Source of the DNA: Arenibacter arenosicollis
GTDB lineage: Bacteria > Bacteroidota > Bacteroidia > Flavobacteriales > Flavobacteriaceae
Length of the DNA stretch: 64,000 bases
Assembly (NCBI RefSeq): GCF_014397245.1
Contig: NZ_JACLHY010000018.1
Span: 43,037 to 107,036 of the forward strand
Direction: 5' to 3'
The notes beneath the pieces are model-generated. The model was not told where the DNA came from. It saw only the letters and a list, made by a program, of their open reading frames with translations, and searched no databases. Shown piece after piece: positions 1-8,876 of this stretch. The stretch's first letter is position 1, and every line of letters begins with the position of its first letter. Position numbers and translations under genes: made by a program.

Positions 1-1
1 G

Positions 2-319
2 GCCAAATATGAACAACTGCCCACAATGATGTTCGATGAAATAGATACTGGTGTTTCTGGAGAGATATCCAATAAGATGGGAGACATTATGCAGGCTATG
101 AGCAATAGCATGCAAATATTTTCCATTACCCATTTACCGCAGGTTGCAGCCAAAGGGGTGCATCATTTTAAGGTCTATAAGGAAGAGGAACTTATGGGGA
201 CCAATACTAAAATGAAAAAACTTTCTGCGGAAGAACGAATTGTGGAACTAGCCGAAATGTTGGGGGGTAAAACCTTATCCGATTCCGCTTTGGCCCATGC
301 CAGGCAGTTACTGGATTAA
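2..319 (+). CDS. recN: DNA repair protein RecN, C-terminal fragment
   Basis: This is the 3' end of recN; the gene begins before the window, and the reading frame is open from base 2. RecN is an SMC-like ATPase that acts in recombinational repair of double-strand breaks. The fragment starts just before the Walker B/D-loop segment (MMFDEIDTGVSG), followed by the H-loop segment (FSITHLPQVAA) and the usual C-terminal stretch ending in HARQLLD. These features identify the C-terminal half of the split ABC ATPase head. The Walker A and coiled-coil parts lie outside the window. Nothing looks disrupted. The next gene, fabI, has its own promoter. Confidence 0.93.
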   Translation, partial: AKYEQLPTMMFDEIDTGVSGEISNKMGDIMQAMSNSMQIFSITHLPQVAAKGVHHFKVYKEEELMGTNTKMKKLSAEERIVELAEMLGGKTLSDSALAHARQLLD

Positions 320-494
320 CCGTTGCTTGTTTGGATAGGGAAATCCCGAATCCCATTAGGTATAGTTTACTGGCATTTTAAGGTGCAGCAACATTAATAC
401 CTTTGTGTCTGGAATCCTTATAACATAAAGCACTATCCATAGCTAGCTAACTTTTCCGCCTTCTTCTTTCTGCGGTCTACCCACTAATTTTTAA

Positions 495-502
495 TATCTT
501 TG
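495..502 (+). promoter_or_regulatory. Bacteroidota -7 box upstream of fabI
   Basis: TATCTTTG matches the Bacteroidota sigma-A -7 consensus TAnnTTTG and lies 30 nt before the fabI ATG. I see no good -33 TTG at the usual distance, so the call rests on the -7 match alone. Confidence 0.45.
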
Positions 503-532
503 ACGATCTAAAATTCACAAAGAAAATAGACT

Positions 533-1345
533 ATGTCGTTCAATTTATTAAAAGGAAAGAAAGGAATTATTTTTGGGGCACTGGATGCTAATTCAATTGC
601 ATGGAAAACTGCAGAAACCATACATGCCGAAGGCGGTACCTTTGTTCTTACCAATGCACCTATAGCAATGCGTATGGGGCAAATAGATGAGCTTGCCAAA
701 AAGACGGGTTCGGAGATTGTTCCAGCTGATGCCACTAGCGAAGAGGACTTGGATAATCTGGTATCAAAATCCATGGAGATTCTTGGGGGAAAAATAGATT
801 TTGTATTGCACGCCATAGGAATGTCTGTCAACGTAAGAAAAGGTCGGGCCTATGTGGATGAGAAATATGATTTTACGACAAAAGGCTGGGATGTATCTGC
901 GCTTTCTTTTCACAAGGTTATGCAAAGTCTATATAAGGCCGATGCTATGAACGAGTGGGGTAGTATTGTAGCTTTGACCTATATGGCAGCACAACGCACC
1001 TTTCCGGATTATAATGATATGGCAGACAACAAAGCTTATTTGGAATCGGTGGCACGTAGTTTTGGATACTTTTTTGGGAAGGAGAAGAAGGTGAGGGTGA
1101 ATACCATTTCCCAATCCCCAACACCTACTACAGCAGGGCAAGGAGTTAAAGGTTTTGACAACTTTATTTCTTATGCAGATAAGATGTCGCCATTGGGGAA
1201 TGCCACCGCTCAGGATTGTGCGGATTATACCGTTACCCTATTTTCGGATTTGACCAGAAAGGTTACAATGCAAAATTTGTTTCATGATGGTGGTTTTTCC
1301 AATACAGGGGTAAGTCAGGAGGTAATAGACCGGTTTTCGGAATAG
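533..1345 (+). CDS. fabI: Enoyl-[acyl-carrier-protein] reductase (NADH) FabI
   Basis: It catalyses the last reduction of each fatty-acid elongation cycle (trans-2-enoyl-ACP to acyl-ACP) in the cytosol. The 270-residue length is normal. The N-terminal Rossmann segment has the FabI-type pattern GIIFGALDANSIAW (residues 11-24). The catalytic pair has the FabI spacing Y150...Y160-x6-K167, instead of the Y-x3-K of ordinary short-chain dehydrogenases. The C-terminus has the typical FHDGGFSNTG. The ATG start follows a -7 box. It appears monocistronic. FabI is the usual target of triclosan-type inhibitors; no resistance mutation can be judged by eye. Confidence 0.95.
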   Translation: MSFNLLKGKKGIIFGALDANSIAWKTAETIHAEGGTFVLTNAPIAMRMGQIDELAKKTGSEIVPADATSEEDLDNLVSKSMEILGGKIDFVLHAIGMSVNVRKGRAYVDEKYDFTTKGWDVSALSFHKVMQSLYKADAMNEWGSIVALTYMAAQRTFPDYNDMADNKAYLESVARSFGYFFGKEKKVRVNTISQSPTPTTAGQGVKGFDNFISYADKMSPLGNATAQDCADYTVTLFSDLTRKVTMQNLFHDGGFSNTGVSQEVIDRFSE

Positions 1346-1470
1346 TGCTTTAGTTTTGTTTAAAAGTTGCCTTTTAAGGGATAATACGCTTTAACAATGG
1401 GTTGAGCCTTTTAGGTTTGCACAATTTTAATTTATATGGGGCAATTGCTCCTTTGTAATAAGCAAACCAA

Positions 1471-1478
1471 TACTTTTG
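1471..1478 (+). promoter_or_regulatory. Candidate -7 box for the glycosyltransferase-ybbR-coaE unit
   Basis: TACTTTTG matches TAnnTTTG and lies 28 nt before the preferred ATG at 1506. A TTG at 1444-1446 is 24 nt upstream, slightly more than the usual -33/-7 spacing. Confidence 0.4.
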
Positions 1479-1505
1479 TTCCTCCTTTTTTTACACCAAA
1501 CGATA

Positions 1506-2513
1506 ATGAATTTATTCTTTTCTTTTATAGTACCCGTTTATAACAGACCCAATGAGATCAATGAGTTGCTGGAAAGCCTTTCATTACAGGATTACGGCAA
1601 ATCCTTTGAGGTGGTCATAGTGGAGGACGGTTCTACAGAAAGTTCGGAGAGTATTGTGGAAAAGTTTAAAGATAAATTATCGATCACTTATTTAAAGAAG
1701 AGCAACTCGGGGCCGGGGGATTCACGTAATTATGGAATGAACCGTGCTAAGGGCAATTATTTTATTGTGCTGGATTCCGATTGCATTATTCCTTCGCAAT
1801 ATTTGTCCGTTGTGGAAAAATCTTTGACCAATAATTATGTGGATTGTTTTGGGGGACCCGATGCAGCACATCATTCCTTTACCAATGTGCAAAAGGCCAT
1901 TAATTATTCCATGACTTCTGTGTTTACCACGGGAGGAATAAGAGGTAACAGGGCGGCAGTAGGGAAATTTCAACCTAGGAGTTTTAATATGGGGATATCA
2001 AAAGAAGCTTTTGGGAAAACTCATGGGTACGGGAATATTCATCCTGGGGAAGACCCGGATCTTACTTTTAGGATATGGGAAGCCGGTTTTGAAACAAAAT
2101 TGATTGAAGATGCCTATGTTTACCATAAACGTAGGATAGATTGGAACAAATTTTATATACAGGTCAAAAAATTTGGCATGGTAAGACCTATATTGAATCA
2201 TTGGCATCCAGGGACAGCAAAAATCACCTATTGGTTTCCAACCTTGTTCTGCATGGGATTGGTTATAGCATTTGTATTGATGTTATTAGGGGTTTTATGG
2301 CCATTGGTTGTTTATGTTCTTTACTTTGGTTTGCTTTTTGTACATTCCTTGATGGTCAACAAAAATTTTAAGGTCGCTTTTCTATCCTTGATCGCAGTGG
2401 TGATCCAATTTGTGGGATATGGTTTTGGATTCTTGAAAAATTCAATTCTAATAGCGATTAGCAATAAGAAACCTGAGGAGTTATTCCCTAAGCTTTTCTT
2501 TAAAACATTGTAA
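1506..2513 (+). CDS. Family 2 glycosyltransferase, membrane-anchored
   Basis: This is a GT-A fold glycosyltransferase that probably transfers a sugar from a nucleotide donor to a cell-surface acceptor at the cytoplasmic face of the membrane. It opens with FIVPVYNRPNEI, has the nucleotide-binding ED near residues 40-41, and the metal-binding DSD at about residues 90-92 (VLDSDC). A second conserved part, GEDPDLTFRIWEAGF, matches the acceptor-side ED motif of GT2 enzymes. Two to three hydrophobic segments lie after residue 240. I chose the ATG at 1506 because the in-frame TTG at 1476 would overlap the -7 box and add ten residues before the conserved start. It is followed 2 nt later by the YbbR gene, so they are probably cotranscribed. 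The substrate is unknown. Confidence 0.85.
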   Translation: MNLFFSFIVPVYNRPNEINELLESLSLQDYGKSFEVVIVEDGSTESSESIVEKFKDKLSITYLKKSNSGPGDSRNYGMNRAKGNYFIVLDSDCIIPSQYLSVVEKSLTNNYVDCFGGPDAAHHSFTNVQKAINYSMTSVFTTGGIRGNRAAVGKFQPRSFNMGISKEAFGKTHGYGNIHPGEDPDLTFRIWEAGFETKLIEDAYVYHKRRIDWNKFYIQVKKFGMVRPILNHWHPGTAKITYWFPTLFCMGLVIAFVLMLLGVLWPLVVYVLYFGLLFVHSLMVNKNFKVAFLSLIAVVIQFVGYGFGFLKNSILIAISNKKPEELFPKLFFKTL

Positions 2514-2515
2514 AA

Positions 2516-3472
2516 TTGATAGATAAAATAAAAAACGGACTCAACAAAAGAAAGGTTAAGCTGTTTCTGGTCTTTCTATTATGTTCAAGTCTTGCATGGT
2601 TTGTAAGCAATTTGGGCGAGCAATATACCAATAATGCCACCTTTGATATCTATTACGGTAGCACCCCTGATAGCTTATTATTAAATAGTGTTTCAAAAAG
2701 GAACATCAAGGTTAGGCTTAGGGCAAGTGGTTTTCAGTTTTTAATGTTCGGTTTTAAAAATAAAACAGTGGTTGTAGACTTATCCGAGCTTGAAAGGAGA
2801 GGGTCCAAGTATTTTGTTTCCCCATTAACTTACAGAAGTCAGATAGAAAATCAACTGTCCAAATTTATCACGGTTGTGGATATGGACAGGGATACCTTAT
2901 TTTTTAATTTTCAAAAACTTTATAGAAAAAAGGTGCCCGTAATTCCTAAAGTGACCATTGATTTAGATCAAAATTATTTAATGGATAAAAGCTATACCCT
3001 GCTTCCCGACTCCATTACGGTAATAGGGCCTAAAAAGGAAATAGATACTTTGAAGGGTATATCTACACAAGCTTTAGTCTTACCGCATACGACCACTGAC
3101 GTTTCCAAGAAATTAAAACTTGATCTTCCGGGTAACTTAAAGAATACCAAGTACTCCGAACGGAGCGTTACCATATCGGCCAAAATATTTAGATTTTCCG
3201 AAAAGGTTTTCAAGGTTCCGGTCGAGGTGGTCAACGTACCTGAGGGTGTAGAGATTAGGACCTTTCCGGAAATGGCCTCTGTTCTATGTAGGGGGCGTTC
3301 AAGTGCCATAAAGGAATTGTCGGTTACGGACTTTGTAGTAACGGCCGACTATTCGAGCCTAAGGGATAAAAGCGAAAATATCTTGGAATTGAAATTGGCA
3401 AAAAAGCCGGATAGTCTCAACATGGTGCAGTTAAGGGAGAATAAAGTGGAATTTATACTTAAGAGGCAATGA
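2516..3472 (+). CDS. YbbR-like domain membrane protein
   Basis: A single membrane segment (about residues 15-32) is followed by a long extracytoplasmic beta-rich region with repeated YbbR-type units, seen as alternating segments such as VRLRASGFQF, VPVIPKVTIDL and VPVEVVNVPEG. YbbR proteins in Firmicutes (CdaR) regulate the diadenylate cyclase CdaA; the Bacteroidota versions beside coaE have no proven role. The start is TTG, 2 nt after the glycosyltransferase stop. The stop overlaps the coaE start (ATGA), which indicates translational coupling. No cdaA gene is present in the window. Confidence 0.75.
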   Translation: MIDKIKNGLNKRKVKLFLVFLLCSSLAWFVSNLGEQYTNNATFDIYYGSTPDSLLLNSVSKRNIKVRLRASGFQFLMFGFKNKTVVVDLSELERRGSKYFVSPLTYRSQIENQLSKFITVVDMDRDTLFFNFQKLYRKKVPVIPKVTIDLDQNYLMDKSYTLLPDSITVIGPKKEIDTLKGISTQALVLPHTTTDVSKKLKLDLPGNLKNTKYSERSVTISAKIFRFSEKVFKVPVEVVNVPEGVEIRTFPEMASVLCRGRSSAIKELSVTDFVVTADYSSLRDKSENILELKLAKKPDSLNMVQLRENKVEFILKRQ

Positions 3473-4056
3473 TGATCGTAGGGTTGACCGGTGGAATTGG
3501 TAGTGGAAAATCTACGGTTGGAAGAATGTTCCAGAAATTGGGGGTGCCAATATATAATTCCGACATTGAGGCCAAGAAATTAATGTCCAGTTCCAAAGAG
3601 ATTAAAAAAAACATTGAAGCTTTGCTGGGCAAGCAGAGTTATTTGGATGGCGAGCTTAACAGGGAATATATAGCAAAAGCTGTCTTCAAGGATAAAAAGT
3701 TATTACAGGATTTGAATAACATAGTGCATCCTGCTGTAAGAAGGCATTTTATAAGTTGGTCAAAACAACAGGATGCACCATATGTAATACAGGAAGCTGC
3801 CATTATTTTTGAAAATGGAAACAACGACTTCTACGATAAGATAGTTTTAGTGACCGCCCCGCCCGACATTAGAATACAAAGGGTCGTTGATAGGGATGGA
3901 GTTGATGCTCCCAAGGTAAAGGAACGTATAAATCATCAATGGCCCGATAGCCAAAAGGAGAGGCTTTCAGATTTCGTAATTGAAAATATTAGCCTTGAAA
4001 ATACCGAAAGGGAAGTGGCTGAGATTCATCATAAACTTCTTAAAATAAGTACTTAA
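3469..4056 (+). CDS. coaE: Dephospho-CoA kinase
   Basis: It phosphorylates the 3'-hydroxyl of dephospho-CoA, the last step of coenzyme A synthesis. The protein is 195 residues, normal for the family. The P-loop GGIGSGKST lies near residues 8-16, followed by the CoaE hallmark 'GVPIYNSDIEAKKLM' containing the substrate-binding Asp. IQEAAIIFENG is the conserved EAPLLFE-like stretch, and the RINHQWP segment near the C-terminus is the usual QMP region. The start overlaps the YbbR gene stop by 4 nt. The following 80 nt gap contains a new promoter-like box. Confidence 0.93.
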   Translation: MMIVGLTGGIGSGKSTVGRMFQKLGVPIYNSDIEAKKLMSSSKEIKKNIEALLGKQSYLDGELNREYIAKAVFKDKKLLQDLNNIVHPAVRRHFISWSKQQDAPYVIQEAAIIFENGNNDFYDKIVLVTAPPDIRIQRVVDRDGVDAPKVKERINHQWPDSQKERLSDFVIENISLENTEREVAEIHHKLLKIST

Positions 4057-4121
4057 GGACGGAATTTTAACATTTTTGTTAAGGTTAGGTTAAACGTACA
4101 ATCCGCTAAATGTTAAATTTA

Positions 4122-4129
4122 TAATTTTG
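4122..4129 (+). promoter_or_regulatory. Candidate -7 box for the histidine kinase gene
   Basis: TAATTTTG matches TAnnTTTG but ends only 7 nt before the ATG at 4137, so a transcript from here would have almost no leader. Either it is leaderless or the real promoter lies elsewhere. Confidence 0.3.
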
Positions 4130-4136
4130 TTAATAA

Positions 4137-5711
4137 ATGAATAAGAGGTTATTTGGTCTTTTGGTAGTCTTAATGAGCCTTTCCCTGATTGGGATCATCT
4201 TTGTTCAGAGCTATTGGATAAATAAGTCCGTAGAAGACAAGGAGGAACAATTTTCAAATACCGTCAACCAAATTTTAAGTAGGGTTGTAGAGAATATTGA
4301 AAAACGGGAAGTGCAGGATTATCTTAACGAGTTTTACAAGCTAAAGGATAGTATTGGTAAGCCAAAAGCTACACATCTTAAGAATTTCTTTTTTTTTGAT
4401 CGCGATATCAATTCCAATGAAATACGGTTTTATACACACGGTATTTTGGAGGAGGATTACAATATGGCATCTACGTTCTTTGATATAGGCTTGGACACAA
4501 CAACCTTTAGAAATATTACCAGTACTAGAAAAACCGAAATTTATAAAGAAGATTTTGGTCTGGACGGGAGGCAATATTCCTTGACACCGGTCCAAAAGCT
4601 CGAGAAAATCGGAGGTCTTTCATCTGTTGACAAAGCTGCATTGGACGATGTTTTTAGGGAACAGGCAAAATCCAGGTCTATCCACAAACGCGTATCCAAA
4701 CAGGAAATAGAATTGTTCCTTGGCAGGGAACTTAAAAATAGGGGCATAGATATAGACTACGAATATGGAGTCTATAGCAAAGGACTGCCTACAAAAGTTA
4801 AGTCAAAAAAATTCAAGTTTACACAAACAACACTTTATAAGGCACCATTATTTAAGGATAGTGAGGGGAATACCAATTTTTCCTTATTACTCACTTTTCC
4901 TAAAAAGAAAAGGTTCCTAATTCAATCTATTCTTGGAATGGCAATTTTGTCATTGACATTTACCTTGGTAATTGTAGTGGCATATTCCAGTGCCATTTAT
5001 CAGTTGATCAGACAAAAGCAGATTTCGGAGATAAAATCGGACTTCATAAATAATATGACGCATGAGTTTAAAACTCCGATTGCAACGATAAATTTAGCCG
5101 TGGAAGCTATAAAAAATCCTAAGATTATAGATGATAAGGAGAAGGTGCTGCGCTATTTGCAAATGATCCGGGATGAAAATAAAAGAATGCATGCGCAGGT
5201 GGAAAATGTGTTGCGAATATCAAAGTTGGAAAAAAACCAGCTAGATATTAGTAAGGATAGGGCAGATGTGCACGACATAATAGAGGATGCTATTACTCAT
5301 GTAGAGTTAATTGTTGCGGATAGGGGAGGATATATAAAGCCCCATCTAAAAGCAGAACGTTCGGAAGTATTGGCCAATGAGATGCATTTTACCAATGTTA
5401 TAGTGAATATATTGGATAATGCGGTGAAGTATTCGCCAGAGGTGCCAAAGATCGATGTTTTTACTGAAGTGGTCGGTAATTCTATCATTATTAAAATTCA
5501 GGATCAGGGCGCTGGAATGAGCAAAGTAGTACTTAAAAAGGTTTTTGAAAAGTTCTATAGAGAACACACAGGAGATATACACAATGTTAAGGGGCACGGG
5601 TTAGGGCTCGCTTACGTTAAAAAAATAGTTGACGATCACCAAGGTGAGGTTTATGCAGAAAGTGAAAAAGGTAAAGGAAGCACTTTCTATATAAAACTGC
5701 CTTTAATTTAA
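4137..5711 (+). CDS. Sensor histidine kinase, RprX type
   Basis: Inner-membrane sensor kinase. Two membrane segments (about residues 6-27 and 261-290) enclose a roughly 230-residue periplasmic sensor domain with no motif I recognise. The cytoplasmic part has the HisKA box INNMTHEFKTP with H309, an N box NILDNAVKYS, G1 box DQGAGM, F box FEKFYRE and G2 box GHGLGLAYVK. Length (524) and architecture resemble RprX of Bacteroides. The response regulator gene starts 7 nt after the stop, so the pair is cotranscribed. The signal is unknown. Such pairs are core in many Bacteroidota and often concern envelope stress; that is family knowledge, not seen here. Confidence 0.9.
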   Translation: MNKRLFGLLVVLMSLSLIGIIFVQSYWINKSVEDKEEQFSNTVNQILSRVVENIEKREVQDYLNEFYKLKDSIGKPKATHLKNFFFFDRDINSNEIRFYTHGILEEDYNMASTFFDIGLDTTTFRNITSTRKTEIYKEDFGLDGRQYSLTPVQKLEKIGGLSSVDKAALDDVFREQAKSRSIHKRVSKQEIELFLGRELKNRGIDIDYEYGVYSKGLPTKVKSKKFKFTQTTLYKAPLFKDSEGNTNFSLLLTFPKKKRFLIQSILGMAILSLTFTLVIVVAYSSAIYQLIRQKQISEIKSDFINNMTHEFKTPIATINLAVEAIKNPKIIDDKEKVLRYLQMIRDENKRMHAQVENVLRISKLEKNQLDISKDRADVHDIIEDAITHVELIVADRGGYIKPHLKAERSEVLANEMHFTNVIVNILDNAVKYSPEVPKIDVFTEVVGNSIIIKIQDQGAGMSKVVLKKVFEKFYREHTGDIHNVKGHGLGLAYVKKIVDDHQGEVYAESEKGKGSTFYIKLPLI

Positions 5712-5718
5712 AACAATA

Positions 5719-6426
5719 ATGGAAACAGCAGATAAGAAAATATTACTCGTAGAGGATGATCCCAATTTTGGTATTGTACTCAAAGATTACTTGGCAATGA
5801 ACGATTTTGACGTTACGTTGGCAAAAAACGGAATGGAAGGATTTGAAAAATTTAAGAAAGACAATTTTGACGTCTGTATCTTGGATGTAATGATGCCTTA
5901 CAAGGATGGTTTTACCCTTGCAAAGGAAATCAGGGAAAAGAACGAAAACGTACCAATCGTTTTTCTTACCGCCAAGACTATGAAAGAAGATGTACTTAAA
6001 GGATATAAGGCTGGCGCGGACGATTATTTGAATAAACCTTTTGATTCTGAAGTCTTACTGATGAAACTTAAAGCCATAATTCAAAGGAAGTCTTCCAATT
6101 CCCTTGCGGATAGTAAGCAATTTGAATTTACCATTGGTGGTTTTCAACTGAATTCCAAGCTCCGCTTCCTAAAATTTAAGGATGAAGAGGCTATTAAATT
6201 GTCTCCTAAGGAAAATGAGCTTCTTAGACTTTTGGCTTTGCATGAGAACGATTTAATGCCAAGGGAATTGGCCTTGACCAAAATTTGGAGGGATGATAAT
6301 TATTTCACTTCTCGAAGTATGGACGTATATATTGCAAAATTGCGTAAATACCTTAAAAAAGATGAAAATGTGGAGATTTTAAATATCCACGGAGAAGGGT
6401 TTAGATTGGTGATTAAAACCGAATAA
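5719..6426 (+). CDS. OmpR-family response regulator, RprY type
   Basis: DNA-binding partner of the preceding kinase. The receiver domain (residues 1-120) has the acidic pocket EDD at 12-14, phospho-acceptor D56 in CILDVMMP, T84 and K106 (LNKPF). A winged-helix Trans_Reg_C domain occupies about 130-232, with KLSPKENELLRLL and the recognition region SRSMDVYIAKLRKYL. All phosphotransfer residues are intact. Translation ends 25 nt before a strong terminator, so the kinase/regulator pair ends its own transcription unit. Confidence 0.92.
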   Translation: METADKKILLVEDDPNFGIVLKDYLAMNDFDVTLAKNGMEGFEKFKKDNFDVCILDVMMPYKDGFTLAKEIREKNENVPIVFLTAKTMKEDVLKGYKAGADDYLNKPFDSEVLLMKLKAIIQRKSSNSLADSKQFEFTIGGFQLNSKLRFLKFKDEEAIKLSPKENELLRLLALHENDLMPRELALTKIWRDDNYFTSRSMDVYIAKLRKYLKKDENVEILNIHGEGFRLVIKTE

Positions 6427-6450
6427 GCCTTTACTATATCAATATTTTAA

Positions 6451-6479
6451 AAACACCAAGGGAAACCTTGGTGTTTTTT
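6451..6479 (+). terminator. Rho-independent terminator after the two-component pair
   Basis: A perfect 11-bp stem (6451-6461 with 6466-6476) with a GAAA loop is followed by a T run. It sits just after the response regulator stop. Confidence 0.85.
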
Positions 6480-6538
6480 ATTCGTGGGACCCGCATTTCA
6501 AAGGCTGCAGTCTCATGGAAATACGACAATGGAAACAT

Positions 6539-6562
6539 TCCCGCCTTTTTGGCGGGTTTTTC
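6539..6562 (+). terminator. Second hairpin with T run
   Basis: CCCGCC-TTTTT-GGCGGG is followed by TTTTT on the plus strand. It lies between the first terminator and the convergent gluconokinase gene and may serve as a backup terminator. No gene lies between the two. Confidence 0.55.
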
Positions 6563-6622
6563 TGGTTTTATGCGCTTCTCCTTGGGTCTTCTTCCTTAAG
6601 TGCGCTTGGAGTGCCCTAGAGT

Positions 6623-7135
6623 TTAATTTCGTACAGCTTTGGTATATTCCCTTAATATTATATCTATAATTTCTTCGGGACTGGGCTCAATGGAAATTTT
6701 TATGGCCCTGCTAGGAGGTTCAAAGGTGTCCAGTTGGGACCGTAGTAAATCGGCGGGCATAAAGTGGTCCTTCCGTTTTTGTAATCGGTCCAATAACAAT
6801 TCAAAAGAACCTTCCAGGGAGATCCATATTACCTTGTCCTCAATTTTGCTTTGCAGTAATTTCCTATAGGATTCCTTTAATGCGGAACAGACAATAACGG
6901 CGCCTTTCTCTTTGTTGTCAATGGCCAATTGGTTCAGCGTTAGCAGCCAGTCATGTCGGTCCTCGTCGGTCAAGGGATTTTTATTGGCCATTTTTTCTAT
7001 ATTGGATGCCGAGTGAAAATCGTCCCCATCATAAAAAGCTAGGTTTAATTTTTCCGCAAGTAACTTCCCGATGGTCGATTTACCGGTTCCGGAAACGCCA
7101 ATTACAAAAAGAATATTTTTTTTACCGTCCGTCAT
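6623..7135 (-). CDS. Gluconokinase
   Basis: It phosphorylates D-gluconate to 6-phosphogluconate, feeding the pentose phosphate or Entner-Doudoroff pathway. P-loop GVSGTGKST lies at residues 13-21, followed by the family signature FYDGDDFHSASNIEKM and the LTDEDRHDWL segment that gluconate kinases share. Length 170 is normal for the GntK/IdnK family. The start overlaps the miaA stop by 4 nt (7132-7135), so the two are coupled. No gluconate transporter or regulator is adjacent. A shikimate kinase is excluded by the DGDDFH motif. Confidence 0.88.
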   Translation of the reverse strand: MTDGKKNILFVIGVSGTGKSTIGKLLAEKLNLAFYDGDDFHSASNIEKMANKNPLTDEDRHDWLLTLNQLAIDNKEKGAVIVCSALKESYRKLLQSKIEDKVIWISLEGSFELLLDRLQKRKDHFMPADLLRSQLDTFEPPSRAIKISIEPSPEEIIDIILREYTKAVRN

Positions 7136-8046
7136 TTGCTATTTCTTTCATGTTCAACTTTTTTTAGAAGTACTTCCAGGTCGTATTTATAGTCGACCCA
7201 CAGGATATCCTCTTTTTTTCGCAACCATGTTAATTGACGTTTTGCAAACCTTCTGGTGTTTTTCTTTATTTCGGCAATAGCGGTATCCAAATCGTATTCT
7301 CCGTCATAATAACTAAATAGTTCCCTATAACCTACGGTTTGCAGTGCATTTAGGTTCTGTTGTCTTTTTAAGGATTGTACCTCTTCCAACAATCCTTGTT
7401 CCAACATTATATCTACTCTCTGGTTTATACGGTCGTAGATAGTCTTCCTTTCCGCAGTAATGCCTAGGGTTATCGTGTTGAAATTTCTATCCGCTTTTTT
7501 CTGGTTGAGGAAAGAGCTGTAGGGGAGGCCAGAGCCAATACAAACTTCCAGAGCTCTAATTAGCCTATGTGGGTTGTTTAGGTCCACTTTATTGTAATAT
7601 TCCCTATCCAAAGATTTAAGTTTCTCCTGAAGGCTTAAAATACCTTCATTTATCAAAGTGCTGTTTAACGTTTCACGCACTTCCGGGTCTATTGTGGGGA
7701 AATTATCCAGTCCGTATTTAATGGCATCAACGTACAATCCGCTACCACCCACCATTACAACTATATCGTGTTGGGTGAAGAGTGTTTCCAGCTTTGTAAT
7801 AGCCTCCCGTTCAAAATCCCCAACGGTATATTCGTCAAATATACTTTTGTGTTGAATAAAATGATGTGGAACTGCAGCCAATTCGTCTGGGGATGGAACC
7901 GCGGTTCCAATAGACATTTCTTTGTAAAACTGACGTGAATCGGCGGAAATGATCTCGGTATTGTAATGTTTGGCAATGGCAATGGCCAAGGATGTTTTTC
8001 CGATTGCAGTTGGTCCAACAACGGTAATAAGAGATTTTTCCTTCAT
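7132..8046 (-). CDS. miaA: tRNA dimethylallyltransferase MiaA
   Basis: It adds a dimethylallyl group to N6 of A37 in tRNAs reading UNN codons, improving decoding accuracy. The P-loop GPTAIGKTS is at residues 11-19, followed by IISADSRQFYKEM, the conserved DSxQ segment. GGSGLYVDAIKYGLDNFP and the TVGYRELFSYYDGEYDL region are typical of MiaA, as is the C-terminal KRQLTWLRK motif. The length, 304, is normal. It is coupled to the gluconokinase gene and abuts the channel gene by one base, in a long minus-strand run. Confidence 0.95.
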   Translation of the reverse strand: MKEKSLITVVGPTAIGKTSLAIAIAKHYNTEIISADSRQFYKEMSIGTAVPSPDELAAVPHHFIQHKSIFDEYTVGDFEREAITKLETLFTQHDIVVMVGGSGLYVDAIKYGLDNFPTIDPEVRETLNSTLINEGILSLQEKLKSLDREYYNKVDLNNPHRLIRALEVCIGSGLPYSSFLNQKKADRNFNTITLGITAERKTIYDRINQRVDIMLEQGLLEEVQSLKRQQNLNALQTVGYRELFSYYDGEYDLDTAIAEIKKNTRRFAKRQLTWLRKKEDILWVDYKYDLEVLLKKVEHERNSK

Positions 8047-8873
8047 TAATCTTCACTTAATCTATGTCCGCATTGCCTGCAGTAATGGGCATCTACGCGC
8101 ATAATCTCCGTGCCACAGTCCGGGCAGGCTTTTCCGGGATTTTCAGTAGTCTTTTTAGATATTCCTGAAGCATATTCGGCAGAGACAATACCCGTGGGTA
8201 CTGCAATTACCCCATAACCAATAATCATAATTACTGTAGCGAGAAATTGTCCCAAGGGGGTTTCAGGGGAGATATCCCCATATCCAACGGTAGTTAGGGT
8301 AACAATGGTCCAATAAACGCTGTGGGGGATACTGGTGAAGCCGTGGGAGGGCCCTTCAACGATATACATTACTGTTCCCAATAAAACGGATATGATTATG
8401 ATAAAGAAAACGAAAACAAATATTTTAGTTCTGCTGGCATGCAGTGCCCTGACCAGGTTGTTGGACTCCCCTACAAAGCGCACCAACTTTAATATTCTAA
8501 AAACCCTTAATAGTCTTAAAATCCGAAAAGCCGTAAGGTATTGCGAACCAATCAGAAATAGCGAAAGGTATTTGGGAATAGTGGATAGTAGATCAACAAT
8601 ACCAAAGAAACTAAAAATATACTTTTTGGGCCGGTTGATGGAAACTATTCTCAAAATGTATTCAATGGAAAAAAGTATTGTGACCGTCCATTCCGAATAG
8701 TTTAAAAATTTATGGTGCTTTTCATCGAAGGTAGGTATGCTCTCGAGCATTACGATTATTACACTATAGACGATTACTACAAGTAATATGATGTCGAAAA
8801 ATTTTCCAGCGGGAGTATGGGTCCCGTAAATTATTTCGTGAATCTTATGTCTCCAACTTTTGTTAACTTTCAA
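8046..8873 (-). CDS. Voltage-gated-type potassium channel with C-terminal zinc ribbon
   Basis: An ion-transport-family protein with six predicted membrane segments. The S4-like helix near residues 116-133 carries regularly spaced arginines (RILRLLRVFRILKLVRF), and the pore has the K+ selectivity filter TVGYGD at 195-200. After S6 the C-terminus forms a small zinc ribbon with C250, C253, C265 and C268 (CPDC...CRQC), which is not part of the basic channel. It probably conducts K+ across the inner membrane. The zinc ribbon could serve assembly or gating; that is inference. It lies between miaA and an exonuclease gene with almost no spacing. Confidence 0.88.
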   Translation of the reverse strand: MKVNKSWRHKIHEIIYGTHTPAGKFFDIILLVVIVYSVIIVMLESIPTFDEKHHKFLNYSEWTVTILFSIEYILRIVSINRPKKYIFSFFGIVDLLSTIPKYLSLFLIGSQYLTAFRILRLLRVFRILKLVRFVGESNNLVRALHASRTKIFVFVFFIIIISVLLGTVMYIVEGPSHGFTSIPHSVYWTIVTLTTVGYGDISPETPLGQFLATVIMIIGYGVIAVPTGIVSAEYASGISKKTTENPGKACPDCGTEIMRVDAHYCRQCGHRLSED

Positions 8874-8876
8874 AGT

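Noticed and set aside
6484..6669. 61-codon plus-strand frame after the response regulator
   Set aside because: It spans a terminator hairpin and overlaps the gluconokinase end; residue composition is not protein-like.
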